The notes: generated by a model from the sequence alone, not told the origin. Shown: positions 7,303 to 16,612, counted from the first letter of the stretch. The stretch: 32,068 nucleotides of DNA from Chloroflexota bacterium (GCA_030831265.1 JAURLM010000039.1:1-32068); one strand, 5' to 3'. Program-made: numbers and translations.

Positions 7303-8167
7303 GAGTCACCTTCCCATCACTAACGCCGAGCCGTACCCGGCGGTGGATTGCGAGTTGATCCAGGACGTCACGCGGTATCTGCACCGAGCCGCTGGAGTCC
7401 ACGATGAGGAATTCCTCGGTCTCAGATGCTTCTCCGCCAATCTTGCGTTCGAACGATACGATCCGGGTTGTCTCGGTGCTTGTTTTGCCATCACGTATAG
7501 CGACTGCGCGGCCGACGCTTGTTGAGATTGCCGGGTCATGCGTCACGATGACGATGGTCGTGCCAAGTTCGCTGTTCACATTGTTGAGGAGCGCAAGGAC
7601 TTCCGAGGCTGTCTCGTCATCAAGCTCTCCCGTTGGCTCGTCTGCCAGTAACAGCGGCGGACGGTTCGCCAGTGCTACCGCAATGGCTACGCGTTGCTGT
7701 TCACCACCGGAAAGCTGACCGGGTTTGTGATCCCGCCTGTGGCCCAGGCCGACAATCTCCAGCAGTTCAGATGAACGTTGCTCCCGTTCCTTGCTTGGAA
7801 CTCCTGTCAACAGCATGGGAAGTTCGACATTTTCGTATGCCGTGAGGTACGGGAACAGGTTTCGTGATGTTTCCTGCCAGACGAACCCGACTTCTTGCCT
7901 GCGGTACTCCACAACCTCTTTGTTGGTCATCTGTAGCAGGTCGAACTTGCCTACGTGAACCGTGCCGGCAGACGGCGTATCGTAACCGGCAAGGATGTTC
8001 AGCATTGTGGACTTTCCAGAACCGGATGCCCCGACCACTGCGATCACTTCGCCGCGATCTACCGAAAGCTCAAGCCCGCGGAGGGCGACTACTTCAAGGT
8101 CTGCCACTTTGTAGATCTTGAATAGCCCGCTACAGACCAGGTATGGATCGTTCCCGGGATTTGTCAT
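7286..8167 (-). CDS. ABC transporter ATPase with AbrB-like C-terminal domain
   Basis: 293 residues from the ATG at 8167 (a TTG two codons upstream is possible). Walker A GASGSGKST (46-54), Q-loop Gln98, signature LSGGEQQ (152-158), Walker B LLLADEP (172-178) and His210 make a complete MacB/LolD-class ATPase. Where most relatives end, about 60 residues follow; residues 252-290 (FLIVDSSGSVQIPRD, VRLGVSDGKVTLE) look like the swapped-hairpin SpoVT/AbrB fold, usually a DNA-binding or dimerisation module. In this context dimerisation or subunit pairing is more likely than gene control. It lies between the permeases (49-bp gap) and the second ATPase (overlap). Confidence 0.9.
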   Translation of the reverse strand: MTNPGNDPYLVCSGLFKIYKVADLEVVALRGLELSVDRGEVIAVVGASGSGKSTMLNILAGYDTPSAGTVHVGKFDLLQMTNKEVVEYRRQEVGFVWQETSRNLFPYLTAYENVELPMLLTGVPSKEREQRSSELLEIVGLGHRRDHKPGQLSGGEQQRVAIAVALANRPPLLLADEPTGELDDETASEVLALLNNVNSELGTTIVIVTHDPAISTSVGRAVAIRDGKTSTETTRIVSFERKIGGEASETEEFLIVDSSGSVQIPRDVLDQLAIHRRVRLGVSDGKVTLESGE

Positions 8168-8222
8168 TTGCAATCGCCTGTTCTAACCGCTGTTTCAGCC
8201 CTGTGGATTCGCATTTCCTGGC

Positions 8223-11200
8223 TCATCCCTCTCCCATGCGCATAACGCGGTGGATTGACATTCGGTAGACGGACAACAGGATAGTGATAATAACCGCTGA
8301 GAAGACGACAGCGAGCAGCCCGAAGGTGATGCTGAATCCTGTCCAGTCGATCTGCAGAACCATTGGTGGCACAAGCGTCTTGTCTTCGCCGGAGTTGGCA
8401 AGGAACGGGATGATGGTGTCGCCCAGTCTCGTTCCCATGAACAATCCGATGCCGACCGCTACTCCGATGACGATGATTTGCTCAAGCAGCACCAGCACCA
8501 GCAACTGAGGCATCGAAAGGCCCATCGTCCTGAGCAGGGCGAACTCCCCGCGGCGGTTGGTGAATGAGATGCGCACATGTACCAGGAAGCCGATGGCGCT
8601 AACGATCAGCACTGTGAGGAACGATATACCGAGGAGTGCCTGCCAGCCAGCCGAAACCAGCGGATCAACGGCTACCGTGGACATTTGGGCAGACCTGTCG
8701 ATGATTCGACCTGAGCGTAGATCCATGCGAGCCGTTTCAGCATCGACGAGGGCAGCAACCGGGTCTACTGGCGGAGAGTTGAAGACAAACCCGGTTCGCG
8801 TGGCTTCTGCCTCGTCTCCCGTTACTGTGCGCAACCAGACTTCGTTCGGCTGTACCTCACCGGTCAACTGCGCAAGGTTGAGGGCGGCGTGCACTGCGTC
8901 GAGATCTGCAATCAGGAAGGGTTTTGTGTCACCGTTAAGCGTCGGGAACAGTTTTATCTGACCAGCAATTTTGATACGAATCCTGGCTGATCCCACGCCG
9001 ACGAGGACCGGATCTCCTGTTTCTACGCCGAACTTATCCATGAATGTGTTACTGGCGAGCGCGGGCATGACCGGTTCATCCCAGCCTACGGCTATGCCAC
9101 GTAGCTCCCGGGCAGCGGCTCCTGTCCAGCGGAACCGGGCAATTCCGGGTAACTGGTTGCCGGTGTCATCAGTTGCCACGCTAAAAGTGTCACCGAGAGA
9201 TTCGGCGGATGGCTCAAGCGTGCGCCAGCGTGAAAGATCATCGAACTCTTCGACAATTTTCAGTTGCGTCTCGTCCTCTGTGAGGACTGCGATATCGTCA
9301 ATATCAACAGCTCCTGGCGGAGCGCCGTTGCCGAAATCTACGATGCCGATGGAATGAAGCCGCACAGGGCTTTCAAAGAGCAGGGGGCGGTTCCTGCCGA
9401 GGGGAAGTGGTGCCAAGCGAGCACCAACTCTGCACCAGCCCGGAGTAACTGAAGGGTCTGGGTCGCTGCATGTGAAGCGGTTGCTATCAAGCGCTTCCGG
9501 CAGAAGGAGACCAAGGGCGACTGTGTAATACCGGTCGTTTGCATCACTGAGCCTTGCGATCACGTACGTGTCTTGCTGGCGGCTCAGAGGTTTGATTAGA
9601 GCGGTGATCCAGAATGAGTCATCGGGCAGTAGGATGCCGCCTCGTCCGCCAATTTCAATGGGTTCTAACACGCTGTCAATGGATCCAGATTCAATGAAAT
9701 CATCACGGAACCATGCAACGGAAGGGAATGTCTCTGATTCAATTCCGAGCAGGGTAAATGATTCATTTGTGGTGCCGTAAGAGACGCTGCCAGATTGGCG
9801 ATAGACGCTGGAAGCGGCAACCACCCCTTCAACCTGTTCCATCCTGTCTGCAGTCCGGAAACTGGGGCCGCCAACAATTGACGTGATGGACGGGACGCGC
9901 AGGTCCGCACCCGTATCTTGCAGTACCTGTTCGGTTGCACTTCGTTCAAGCGTAGTGGCGAAACTTGCGGCAAAAACGCCGAGGCCAGACGTGAGGATGA
10001 GCAGCAACGAAAGGCGTGCATGGCTTGCAGGGCTACGAGCCATCTGCCAGATGCTAAGTACGACTGAAGGGGGGATGATACGGCTACCTATCGAGGATGA
10101 CATCACCCGGCCCGTCAGGTTCATGACAGCCGGGAACACGCGCAACAGAACCACGCCTGCTGCGACGAGGAACATTGCCGGTACAGCCAGCACCAGGTTG
10201 TTGACGCTTTCGTCACCAAACACATCGGTGGCAATGAACGAACCCTGCCGTGTGAGTTGCCAGAACAAGAACATGACCACGCCCAGGATGCCGAGGTCAA
10301 GGTAATAGCGCTGTATGAAAGCGAGCCGTGGCGGTCTTGCGCGGGAACGTTTGTCGGTGAGCAGTCCAAGGCGGGTGGCGCGTATGGCGGGGATGAATAG
10401 CGCCAGCATACTGAGCGCTCCGCCGATGAGTGCGAGCTGGTATGCGCCGAATGTAATCCTGACGGGTAAGGCGTGTCCTGCGTTGAGGTCTGCATAGAAA
10501 GGCACGGTTCCGATAGCCGACACGCCGACCATTGCAAGCAACGGGCCGATTATCACCGCCAGCCCAACCAACACTGCCGCCTCAATGACGAATACTGCGA
10601 GTATCTGGCGAGACGTTGCGCCGCGGGAACGCAGGAGAGCTACTTCAGTGCGTTGCGCTTCGACAAGCAAGGATGCCAGCGTGACAACGTAATACAGCAC
10701 CACCAGTACGATCAGGATGAGCACAACGAACATTGGTAGTTTGTTGAAGAAGAGGTCGGACTCGAACTGCTCGAGGACGTCGCCAAGCTTGGTGTCGATG
10801 ACAAAGTTGTCGACAATGGCCCTCAACTCGTTGCTGGTCAGATTGATCGTGTCGCGAAGTTGCGTGGTCTGCGAGGCGTCGATAGATGACGGGTTGACAT
10901 CAAGGATCCATGCAAAGTCAGCGCCCATGCCGGGGAAGTAGTGTGCGATGCCGTCGATTATCGATTCATCGGAGACTACGAAGCGTGCGAACTCCAGCGC
11001 AAGGCCCTTGTTTGAGAAGGTGTCGTCATATATGCGCCACAGCGGCAAGTCCGGGTCAGTGCGCTGGTAGATTCCTACAACGCGGGCGGTCACTTTGGAG
11101 TGCACGTCATTCCAGAAGATCTTGCCGTGCAGATCACTGCCAATGGTCAAACCAAACAGATCCGCTGTATCTGAGTCGATCGCTGCATCGACCACGTACT

Positions 11201-11741
11201 CCCCGCCTTCAGGAGGCAGGTTCAGTGCGGGCGAGGGGAACCCTCCAGCGATGAACGTCAGGTTCTGGTCCGGGTCAGGCACCGTCACGAAAGACATGCG
11301 CTGACAGTCACAGGCAATTGTCCCCGCCGCAGCGTCATCCTCCGGTTGCGGAGCCGTATTTGTTGCACGGCACGGGCATTCTCCTGACATAACCTGGGGC
11401 AACGTCTCGTCGAGCAGGAATGTCCACGTCTTGAACGCGTGTTGCTCATCATTCAAGAACGGTTTCAGGCGCTCAACAATGCTGTCCTGCATGGTCTGCA
11501 AAACGCGGTCCTGTTTTTCATGCGTGATCGGAACGATGCCGGCCTGTATCTCCAGGTCAAGCCCTTGTTGATCAGCACTGTTCAGTGAACGATCCAGCGC
11601 GAGATTTCTGAGCGAGTCGAAGTAGATGGCGGCACTGGCCATCACCGTCACAGCCAGTACGACGCCGATGACAACGGCGGAGAGCAACCTTGCATGGGCG
11701 GCTGTTCTACGGGCGACGAGAAGTAACGATGCTGCTAGCAA
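8223..11741 (-). CDS. Giant FtsX-type ABC permease, tandem core, second of two
   Basis: 1172 residues, about three times MacB length. Topology from hydrophobicity: TM helix at 18-40, ectodomain to about 330, FtsX-type core with three TMs (ALLRSRGATSRQIL motif between TM1 and TM2, residues about 335-455), two further TMs (about 480-540), TM at about 570-595, a second ectodomain to about 1010, then a second core with three TMs (ALLRTMGLSMPQLL). This is a double FtsX permease of the LolCE/MacB superfamily, which exports or transmits force without a classical channel. Ectodomain 1 has CPC and CDC (Cys122, 124, 144, 146); ectodomain 2 carries an inserted beta-rich stretch beginning near FPSVAWFRDDF and ending near VDIDDIAV. 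TTG start, three bases after the previous gene. Confidence 0.88.
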   Translation of the reverse strand: MLAASLLLVARRTAAHARLLSAVVIGVVLAVTVMASAAIYFDSLRNLALDRSLNSADQQGLDLEIQAGIVPITHEKQDRVLQTMQDSIVERLKPFLNDEQHAFKTWTFLLDETLPQVMSGECPCRATNTAPQPEDDAAAGTIACDCQRMSFVTVPDPDQNLTFIAGGFPSPALNLPPEGGEYVVDAAIDSDTADLFGLTIGSDLHGKIFWNDVHSKVTARVVGIYQRTDPDLPLWRIYDDTFSNKGLALEFARFVVSDESIIDGIAHYFPGMGADFAWILDVNPSSIDASQTTQLRDTINLTSNELRAIVDNFVIDTKLGDVLEQFESDLFFNKLPMFVVLILIVLVVLYYVVTLASLLVEAQRTEVALLRSRGATSRQILAVFVIEAAVLVGLAVIIGPLLAMVGVSAIGTVPFYADLNAGHALPVRITFGAYQLALIGGALSMLALFIPAIRATRLGLLTDKRSRARPPRLAFIQRYYLDLGILGVVMFLFWQLTRQGSFIATDVFGDESVNNLVLAVPAMFLVAAGVVLLRVFPAVMNLTGRVMSSSIGSRIIPPSVVLSIWQMARSPASHARLSLLLILTSGLGVFAASFATTLERSATEQVLQDTGADLRVPSITSIVGGPSFRTADRMEQVEGVVAASSVYRQSGSVSYGTTNESFTLLGIESETFPSVAWFRDDFIESGSIDSVLEPIEIGGRGGILLPDDSFWITALIKPLSRQQDTYVIARLSDANDRYYTVALGLLLPEALDSNRFTCSDPDPSVTPGWCRVGARLAPLPLGRNRPLLFESPVRLHSIGIVDFGNGAPPGAVDIDDIAVLTEDETQLKIVEEFDDLSRWRTLEPSAESLGDTFSVATDDTGNQLPGIARFRWTGAAARELRGIAVGWDEPVMPALASNTFMDKFGVETGDPVLVGVGSARIRIKIAGQIKLFPTLNGDTKPFLIADLDAVHAALNLAQLTGEVQPNEVWLRTVTGDEAEATRTGFVFNSPPVDPVAALVDAETARMDLRSGRIIDRSAQMSTVAVDPLVSAGWQALLGISFLTVLIVSAIGFLVHVRISFTNRRGEFALLRTMGLSMPQLLVLVLLEQIIVIGVAVGIGLFMGTRLGDTIIPFLANSGEDKTLVPPMVLQIDWTGFSITFGLLAVVFSAVIITILLSVYRMSIHRVMRMGEG

Positions 11742-11744
11742 CGC

Positions 11745-14700
11745 CTAGTCCCTTGTCCGGATCAGGATGTGCAACGGTAGCCGTGGGTACGCACGGAGCA
11801 GCGCACCAAGCACCAGCACTGCTGTGAGAATTGCAATGCCGAGGATGATGCCAACGGGGAACCAGTTGATCTGGAGTATGAACGGTGGCAGAAGCCTGTC
11901 ACCTGTTTCGGTGAATGCCATTGATTGCATAGCGATTCGGCTGATCCCAATGCCTGTGACCACACCGAGCACTATTCCAACTAGCCCTATCAAGCCATGT
12001 TCGATCATCACGATTCGCAGGAATTCGCCGCGTGAAAGTCCAATGGCCTGCATGTAGGCGGAGTCATGTTCCGTGCTTCGTGCGTGAGCGGAAAGGTAGG
12101 TGACGTATCCGAGGACCGTGGCAATGCCGGTGAGGATAAGGGCAACGACGCCCATGCCGCGCCAGCCAGCGACCGCCAGTGGGTCAACGGTGGTGTTGTT
12201 CAGCATCTCTTCCCGGTCAATGATCATCCCTGATCGGAAGATACCTCGTACCTCGTTCTTTATCTCAACATGCCTGGATGTGTCGATGGACACGAACATT
12301 TCGTTCGCACCAAGAGATCGCAGGCCGCGAAGTTCGATGAACGCAAGTAGCGAACTGATGTCAGCCACAACGAACGGGTCACGCTGTGAATCCAGGGTGG
12401 GAAAATAGCGGAGCGAGTCTATGACGACCAGCGGCACGAAGCCGCCGCCAATGTTGGCAACAAACGGAACTCCAACCTGTGAGTTTGTCGTTGTAAGGAA
12501 CGAGTCGCTCGCAATTACAGGGAGAGGGCCACCGGTAGCAGTTCGGTACACGCCGCGGACACCGCTGTTGGTTCCGCGATCCATTGTGATGATTGCAGTG
12601 TTGGTTCCCGGCTGGCCAATGCCGGGTGCTTCCGGGGTGATCAAATATACGGTGTCCAATCCGTTTGACGTTGGGAGTCCAGTCCAGAGTTCAGCGTCAT
12701 CGAACGAGATAACCGTGTCTGCAAACCCTGGCCCAATTGCCGTCAGGTCATCCAGGTGTATCTGTGTTGGGGTGCCGCCGTCGCCGCCTGCCTGCATAAA
12801 GGTCTGGATGGAAATGAGCTCTATGGGTTCAGTCAGGTTTGTCGGTACATCTACAGATTGCATCCCCCATGTATCACCAATCTGGCCCATCGTGGCGGTG
12901 ACCGTTCGGCCGGTCGATCCGCGAAGGATCAACCACAGGAAGTGGTCAGTAACGTAGGGGTCTTGCTTTGCCCATATCGTCAGCTGTGTCGTTCCAGCAG
13001 GTATCAGTATGGGTTCCGGTTTTACTGGTACGTTGACGCGGCCGAGCAACGTACTGACGTCATCTTCAGCGAAATCATCCCGGAACCAGCCGATCTGCGG
13101 AAACTTGAGAGCGTCCACAGCAAGCAGTTCGAAGTCAGGGCCAGAGTTCGTCGTTCCGAGTGTAGCGGTGGATCTCAATGCCAACGAAGCGAGGTTTACA
13201 CCCTCAATAGCTTCGACCTCGGTGATGTCTGCTGAAGTTACTGAATTGCTGATGCCGGAAGGTGTTACATGCAAATCACCGCCAGTTTCGTAAAGCACCT
13301 GCTCCCGGCTGCTTCGTTCGAGCGTTGATGCAAGCGTCCCGGCCAGCACTCCCAGTCCCCCTGCGAGCACAAGCAGGATGATGGGCCATGAATACCAGTA
13401 AGGCCTGCGTCCCAGTCTCCAGAAACCCATGGAAATGGAAGCTGAACCGGACCGGCCTGCGATTATGGATACCGTCTTGGCAACCAGGGGGAAGATTCGC
13501 AGGAATACCAGTGCGATGACGATGAGGAATATTGCCGGAGCGAACAAGAGCGTCGAATCAGCAGAGCGTCCGCCGTCTCGTGAAGCGGATACGACTGACC
13601 CACGTGAGTTGAGCTCCCACCAGACCAATCCCCCGAGTACCAGGAACAGTGCATCAAGGTAGTAGCGTTGGAACAACGGGGGGGTGTCAGGGCGGGATTT
13701 CGAAGCGCGGTCGGCGACGATACCGCTCTTGGCAGCGAGTAGAACCGGTCCGAGTATGACCACGAGCACGGCGACACCGGTTCCTGCCGAATATGCCCAT
13801 GCCTTCCAGGTTAATTCCACACTGAGCGGTTCTCCGTTGGTGACCTGGTCAAAGACCGGGAGCATGCCCATCGCCCAGACAGCGGCGGCGGCTACCAGTG
13901 GGGCTACCAGGACAGGAAAGCCAATCAGCAGCAACCCCTCCAGTGCTTCAAAACGAAGAATTTGCAGGACGCTTAGCCCACGGCTGCGTAGCATGACGGT
14001 TTCCGGGCCGCGTCTTGTCGAAAGTAACCCTGAAACGAGGAACAGGTAGTAGATGACGATCACGATGGTCAACGCGGCGATCAGGAACATGGGTATGCGG
14101 ACGAACGTGATCTTCTCTGTAAGCCGCTTGAAAGTGGGATCGATGGATGTGATTACACTCGGCCGGACGATTTTCTTGGCAACGTCGTCTTCCAGGCTGG
14201 TTATGCGCTGCAGCATGTCCCCAGCAGGGGCGTTGCTGAGTTTTTCAGCGTTCGTGAAGTAGACCCAGTTGAAATCAGCAGGCAACCCGGCATTAGCGGG
14301 TGCCACTCCCTGTGTAATGGCATCCCAGTTCACGTGGAGAATCAGCGGAAGGTCACGCCCTCCGAATTCGATTGGCGGTGATGGCGTCAGAATTGCAGTG
14401 GGATAGCCGAGCCAGAATGGGGAACGCTCATCGTTGGCCTTGAAGATGCCGGTAATCTTGACGTTGATTGTGCCGACCCCGCGCGGTTCGGAAACAGCAT
14501 GGATCACATCCCCAACATGCAGCGTTATCTCGTTTTCACCATGCTTTCGCGTCACCCTTGCATAGTTGATTGCAGCTTCAACGGTGCGCGTGCCATTCGG
14601 AGCTATGTCTACCTTGTTTGAAGGTGGCCCGCCTTCGAGGTAGGTGACCTGTTCTTGCAGCCCGGTCATTGTCTGGAAGAAGGCGCGGGATGACAGGGGG

Positions 14701-14966
14701 GCAGTTAGAGGCGGAAGGTCAATGAAGTTCCAGAAATGCCCCCTGGACTTGATACGGAACGAACTGGAATCGTAGTACCCCCCAATGTATTGCCGGGCGA
14801 GGTTGTCTACGGACGCTGTGGCCTCGTTTGCCGCCACCGCTTCCAGAGGAACCCAGTTTGAGTTGATTATGACGTTCTTGTTGTAGGCGCCCATGCCAGC
14901 AACTGCGTCGGTAACGCCGATCTTTTCAAGCGCACGCAGATACACAGGGCCGCCCGAGACGACCAT
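11745..14966 (-). CDS. Giant FtsX-type ABC permease, tandem core, first of two
   Basis: 1073 residues from the first ATG, but this start falls inside the first TM helix. The frame stays open upstream and encodes SFLDFIKSR, a charged turn and LLAGSFIAIFIAA, exactly the missing half of TM1; a CTG at 15053-15051 with a purine-rich stretch before it is the best candidate, giving 1102 residues. Layout mirrors the next gene: ectodomain 1, three-TM FtsX core (about 291-412, motif VMLRSRGLSVLQIL), TMs at about 437-497 and 526-548, second ectodomain with a beta-rich insert beginning at FPQIGWFRDDF, second core (about 940-1060, AYMQAIGLSRGEFL). The shared WFRDDF marker shows that the two permeases arose by duplication. 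Substrate unknown; lipoprotein, lipid or peptide export are all compatible with the family. Confidence 0.88.
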   Translation of the reverse strand: MVVSGGPVYLRALEKIGVTDAVAGMGAYNKNVIINSNWVPLEAVAANEATASVDNLARQYIGGYYDSSSFRIKSRGHFWNFIDLPPLTAPLSSRAFFQTMTGLQEQVTYLEGGPPSNKVDIAPNGTRTVEAAINYARVTRKHGENEITLHVGDVIHAVSEPRGVGTINVKITGIFKANDERSPFWLGYPTAILTPSPPIEFGGRDLPLILHVNWDAITQGVAPANAGLPADFNWVYFTNAEKLSNAPAGDMLQRITSLEDDVAKKIVRPSVITSIDPTFKRLTEKITFVRIPMFLIAALTIVIVIYYLFLVSGLLSTRRGPETVMLRSRGLSVLQILRFEALEGLLLIGFPVLVAPLVAAAAVWAMGMLPVFDQVTNGEPLSVELTWKAWAYSAGTGVAVLVVILGPVLLAAKSGIVADRASKSRPDTPPLFQRYYLDALFLVLGGLVWWELNSRGSVVSASRDGGRSADSTLLFAPAIFLIVIALVFLRIFPLVAKTVSIIAGRSGSASISMGFWRLGRRPYWYSWPIILLVLAGGLGVLAGTLASTLERSSREQVLYETGGDLHVTPSGISNSVTSADITEVEAIEGVNLASLALRSTATLGTTNSGPDFELLAVDALKFPQIGWFRDDFAEDDVSTLLGRVNVPVKPEPILIPAGTTQLTIWAKQDPYVTDHFLWLILRGSTGRTVTATMGQIGDTWGMQSVDVPTNLTEPIELISIQTFMQAGGDGGTPTQIHLDDLTAIGPGFADTVISFDDAELWTGLPTSNGLDTVYLITPEAPGIGQPGTNTAIITMDRGTNSGVRGVYRTATGGPLPVIASDSFLTTTNSQVGVPFVANIGGGFVPLVVIDSLRYFPTLDSQRDPFVVADISSLLAFIELRGLRSLGANEMFVSIDTSRHVEIKNEVRGIFRSGMIIDREEMLNNTTVDPLAVAGWRGMGVVALILTGIATVLGYVTYLSAHARSTEHDSAYMQAIGLSRGEFLRIVMIEHGLIGLVGIVLGVVTGIGISRIAMQSMAFTETGDRLLPPFILQINWFPVGIILGIAILTAVLVLGALLRAYPRLPLHILIRTRD

Positions 14967-15265
14967 TGCCGCGATGAAGATTGCTATGAACGATCCTGCG
15001 AGAAGCCGGGAATCGCCTCGGCCTCGGCTCTTTATGAAATCCAGGAAGCTCAGGGCAGGACGTCTCTTTCTGTCAATCGTCGATCACTGGAATACAAAAG
15101 TTGCCGGTTCGGAATCGTGCAGGATTGAAGGTAACCCGGTAGCAGGTGGGCGGTTGCGCTGGTGCCAGGGTTGGAACCTGTCACACTTCACCCGTGAGTG
15201 ACGGATTGTAGAACTTTTTTTATACAGCGGTTAATTTCGCCGGAATCTGCGGAATTGCTCAGAGG

Positions 15266-15294
15266 CATATAAAGTCTTGACAGTTCCAGTGCAA
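15266..15294 (-). promoter_or_regulatory. Candidate promoter for the ABC operon
   Basis: Read on the minus strand: TTGCAC (15294-15289), 17-base spacer, TATATG (15271-15266). It points at the permease operon, giving a leader of about 200 bases before the start region at 14966-15053. It lies only 20 bases before the divergent protease gene, so the two units may be co-controlled. Confidence 0.35.
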
Positions 15295-15313
15295 AATACG
15301 CCAACCACGGTGG

Positions 15314-16612
15314 ATGGGTTTGCACGGCCTCGATATGTCCCGCAACATGAATTTCAAGATCACAGGATTGAGGAATCCCAGGTCCGGGTTTAGTTTTGCA
15401 CTGGTGCTGTCAGTGCTGATGATGCTTGGCGCATGCACAAGTAACGTGCCGACTCCAACGGCAATCACGTTTCCTCCAACTCCGACCGCAGTGGTTTTCC
15501 CTCCGACTCCAACCGCGATTACGTTTCCTCCAACCCCGACCGCGGTAACTTTTCCACCTACTCCTACAGCGATAGTTTTCCCTTCGGCTATTGCGACAGC
15601 TACACCTGTCTCTGGCACTCCCACGGCCCTGTCGCCCACGCCGTCGGTAACCAGTACGCCGGTATCACCAACTCCGGTTCCGACACCAGATGTTCCCTTG
15701 ACCACTACCGAGATAGCGCGGTTGATGGAAGATTCTGTAGTGCGTGTTTCGGTGGATACTCCTGCGGGTCCAGCATCAGGAACCGGGATTGTGTTTGACG
15801 ATGAGGGCATGATCCTGACCAACTGGCACGTTGTAGAGAATGCGTTGTCCATCAGCGTTACCAAGTCAGACGCCTCCGTGGTTTCGGCGCGCCTGTACCG
15901 AGGGAATACTGACCGGGACATAGCACTTATTTCTGTTACTGCTTTCGATGGTCTGCAACCGGCCACGTTTGGAGATGCCGCCGAATTGGAAGTTGGTGAT
16001 GATGTCGTCGCGATAGGTTTTGCGCTTGGCCTCCTGGGCCCGCCTACCGTGAGCAAGGGCGTGATTTCCGCATTGAATCGGACGCTCGCCAATAACGGGG
16101 GGCCTGATCTGACCGGGCTTATCCAGACCGATGCCGCGATAAATCCCGGCAACAGCGGTGGTCCGCTCATCAATACCCGTGGCGAAGTGATCGGAATGAA
16201 CACCGCCAAGCTGAGCGCAGGTGACCGAATCGGTTTCGCTATCAATGCCAACGATGCACTGGCGGTTGCCGATGATCTAATAGCTGAAGGACCTATTCCC
16301 GCTCCCGGTTACCTGGGTATTGGTGGCAGGTCCATGCTGCAACCTGAAGCAGCCGGGTTGGGGTTGCCGATTACGGGCGGATATGTTGTGCAGCAGGTGG
16401 GAGATGGTACTCCAGCATCTGCTGGCGGCCTGCTCCCCGGTGACGTGATCGTGCAGATAGACACGACACCGATTCGGAGCGAGGCAGATTTCATTCTGTT
16501 CCTGTCAAACCACCCTGCAGGAACGCAAATTCACATTTACACCTGGCGCCTTGTGACTGGTAGCGGCTGGCAGCCGATCTCTGTCGATGCCACGCTGTCA
16601 ACGCGCCCGTAA
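15314..16612 (+). CDS. HtrA/Deg-like serine protease, lipoprotein form with PDZ domain
   Basis: 432 residues. The N-terminus is a lipoprotein signal: basic stretch, hydrophobic FALVLSVLMM, lipobox LGAC (Cys41). Residues 46-90 are five perfect-length 9-residue repeats (PTPTA, two variable residues, FP), then more Thr/Pro linker to about 130. Residues 133-325 are a trypsin-like S1C domain with the triad visible: TNWHVV (His172), RDIAL (Asp202), GNSGGP (Ser281); residues about 332-428 form one PDZ domain (YLGIGG, AGGLLPGDVIVQID). Such proteases degrade or refold misfolded envelope proteins. There is one PDZ, as in DegS and actinobacterial/Chloroflexota HtrA, not two as in DegP. In-frame ATGs at codons 8 and 12 also leave a working signal. 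Divergent from the ABC permease operon. Confidence 0.92.
   Translation: MGLHGLDMSRNMNFKITGLRNPRSGFSFALVLSVLMMLGACTSNVPTPTAITFPPTPTAVVFPPTPTAITFPPTPTAVTFPPTPTAIVFPSAIATATPVSGTPTALSPTPSVTSTPVSPTPVPTPDVPLTTTEIARLMEDSVVRVSVDTPAGPASGTGIVFDDEGMILTNWHVVENALSISVTKSDASVVSARLYRGNTDRDIALISVTAFDGLQPATFGDAAELEVGDDVVAIGFALGLLGPPTVSKGVISALNRTLANNGGPDLTGLIQTDAAINPGNSGGPLINTRGEVIGMNTAKLSAGDRIGFAINANDALAVADDLIAEGPIPAPGYLGIGGRSMLQPEAAGLGLPITGGYVVQQVGDGTPASAGGLLPGDVIVQIDTTPIRSEADFILFLSNHPAGTQIHIYTWRLVTGSGWQPISVDATLSTRP
15449..15583 (+). repeat. 27-bp tandem repeat, five copies, in the protease linker
   Basis: Five in-frame units of 27 bp encode a nine-residue linker unit (PTPTA, two of I/V/T, FP). Units differ mainly at wobble positions and at the two variable residues, which alternate IT, VV, IT, VT, IV. 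No unit is incomplete. Confidence 0.9.

Noticed and set aside
12421-12957. Plus-strand frames inside the permease genes
   Set aside because: Shadows of the giant permeases; the minus frames hold continuous TM helices and FtsX motifs.
15277-15282. Perfect TTGACA on the plus strand before the protease gene
   Set aside because: No acceptable -10 hexamer at 16-18 bases downstream.
15259-16251. Long minus-strand frame of 330 codons with Val-Gly repeats opposite the protease gene
   Set aside because: It is the antisense reading of the protease linker repeats; the plus strand encodes a complete catalytic triad and PDZ domain.
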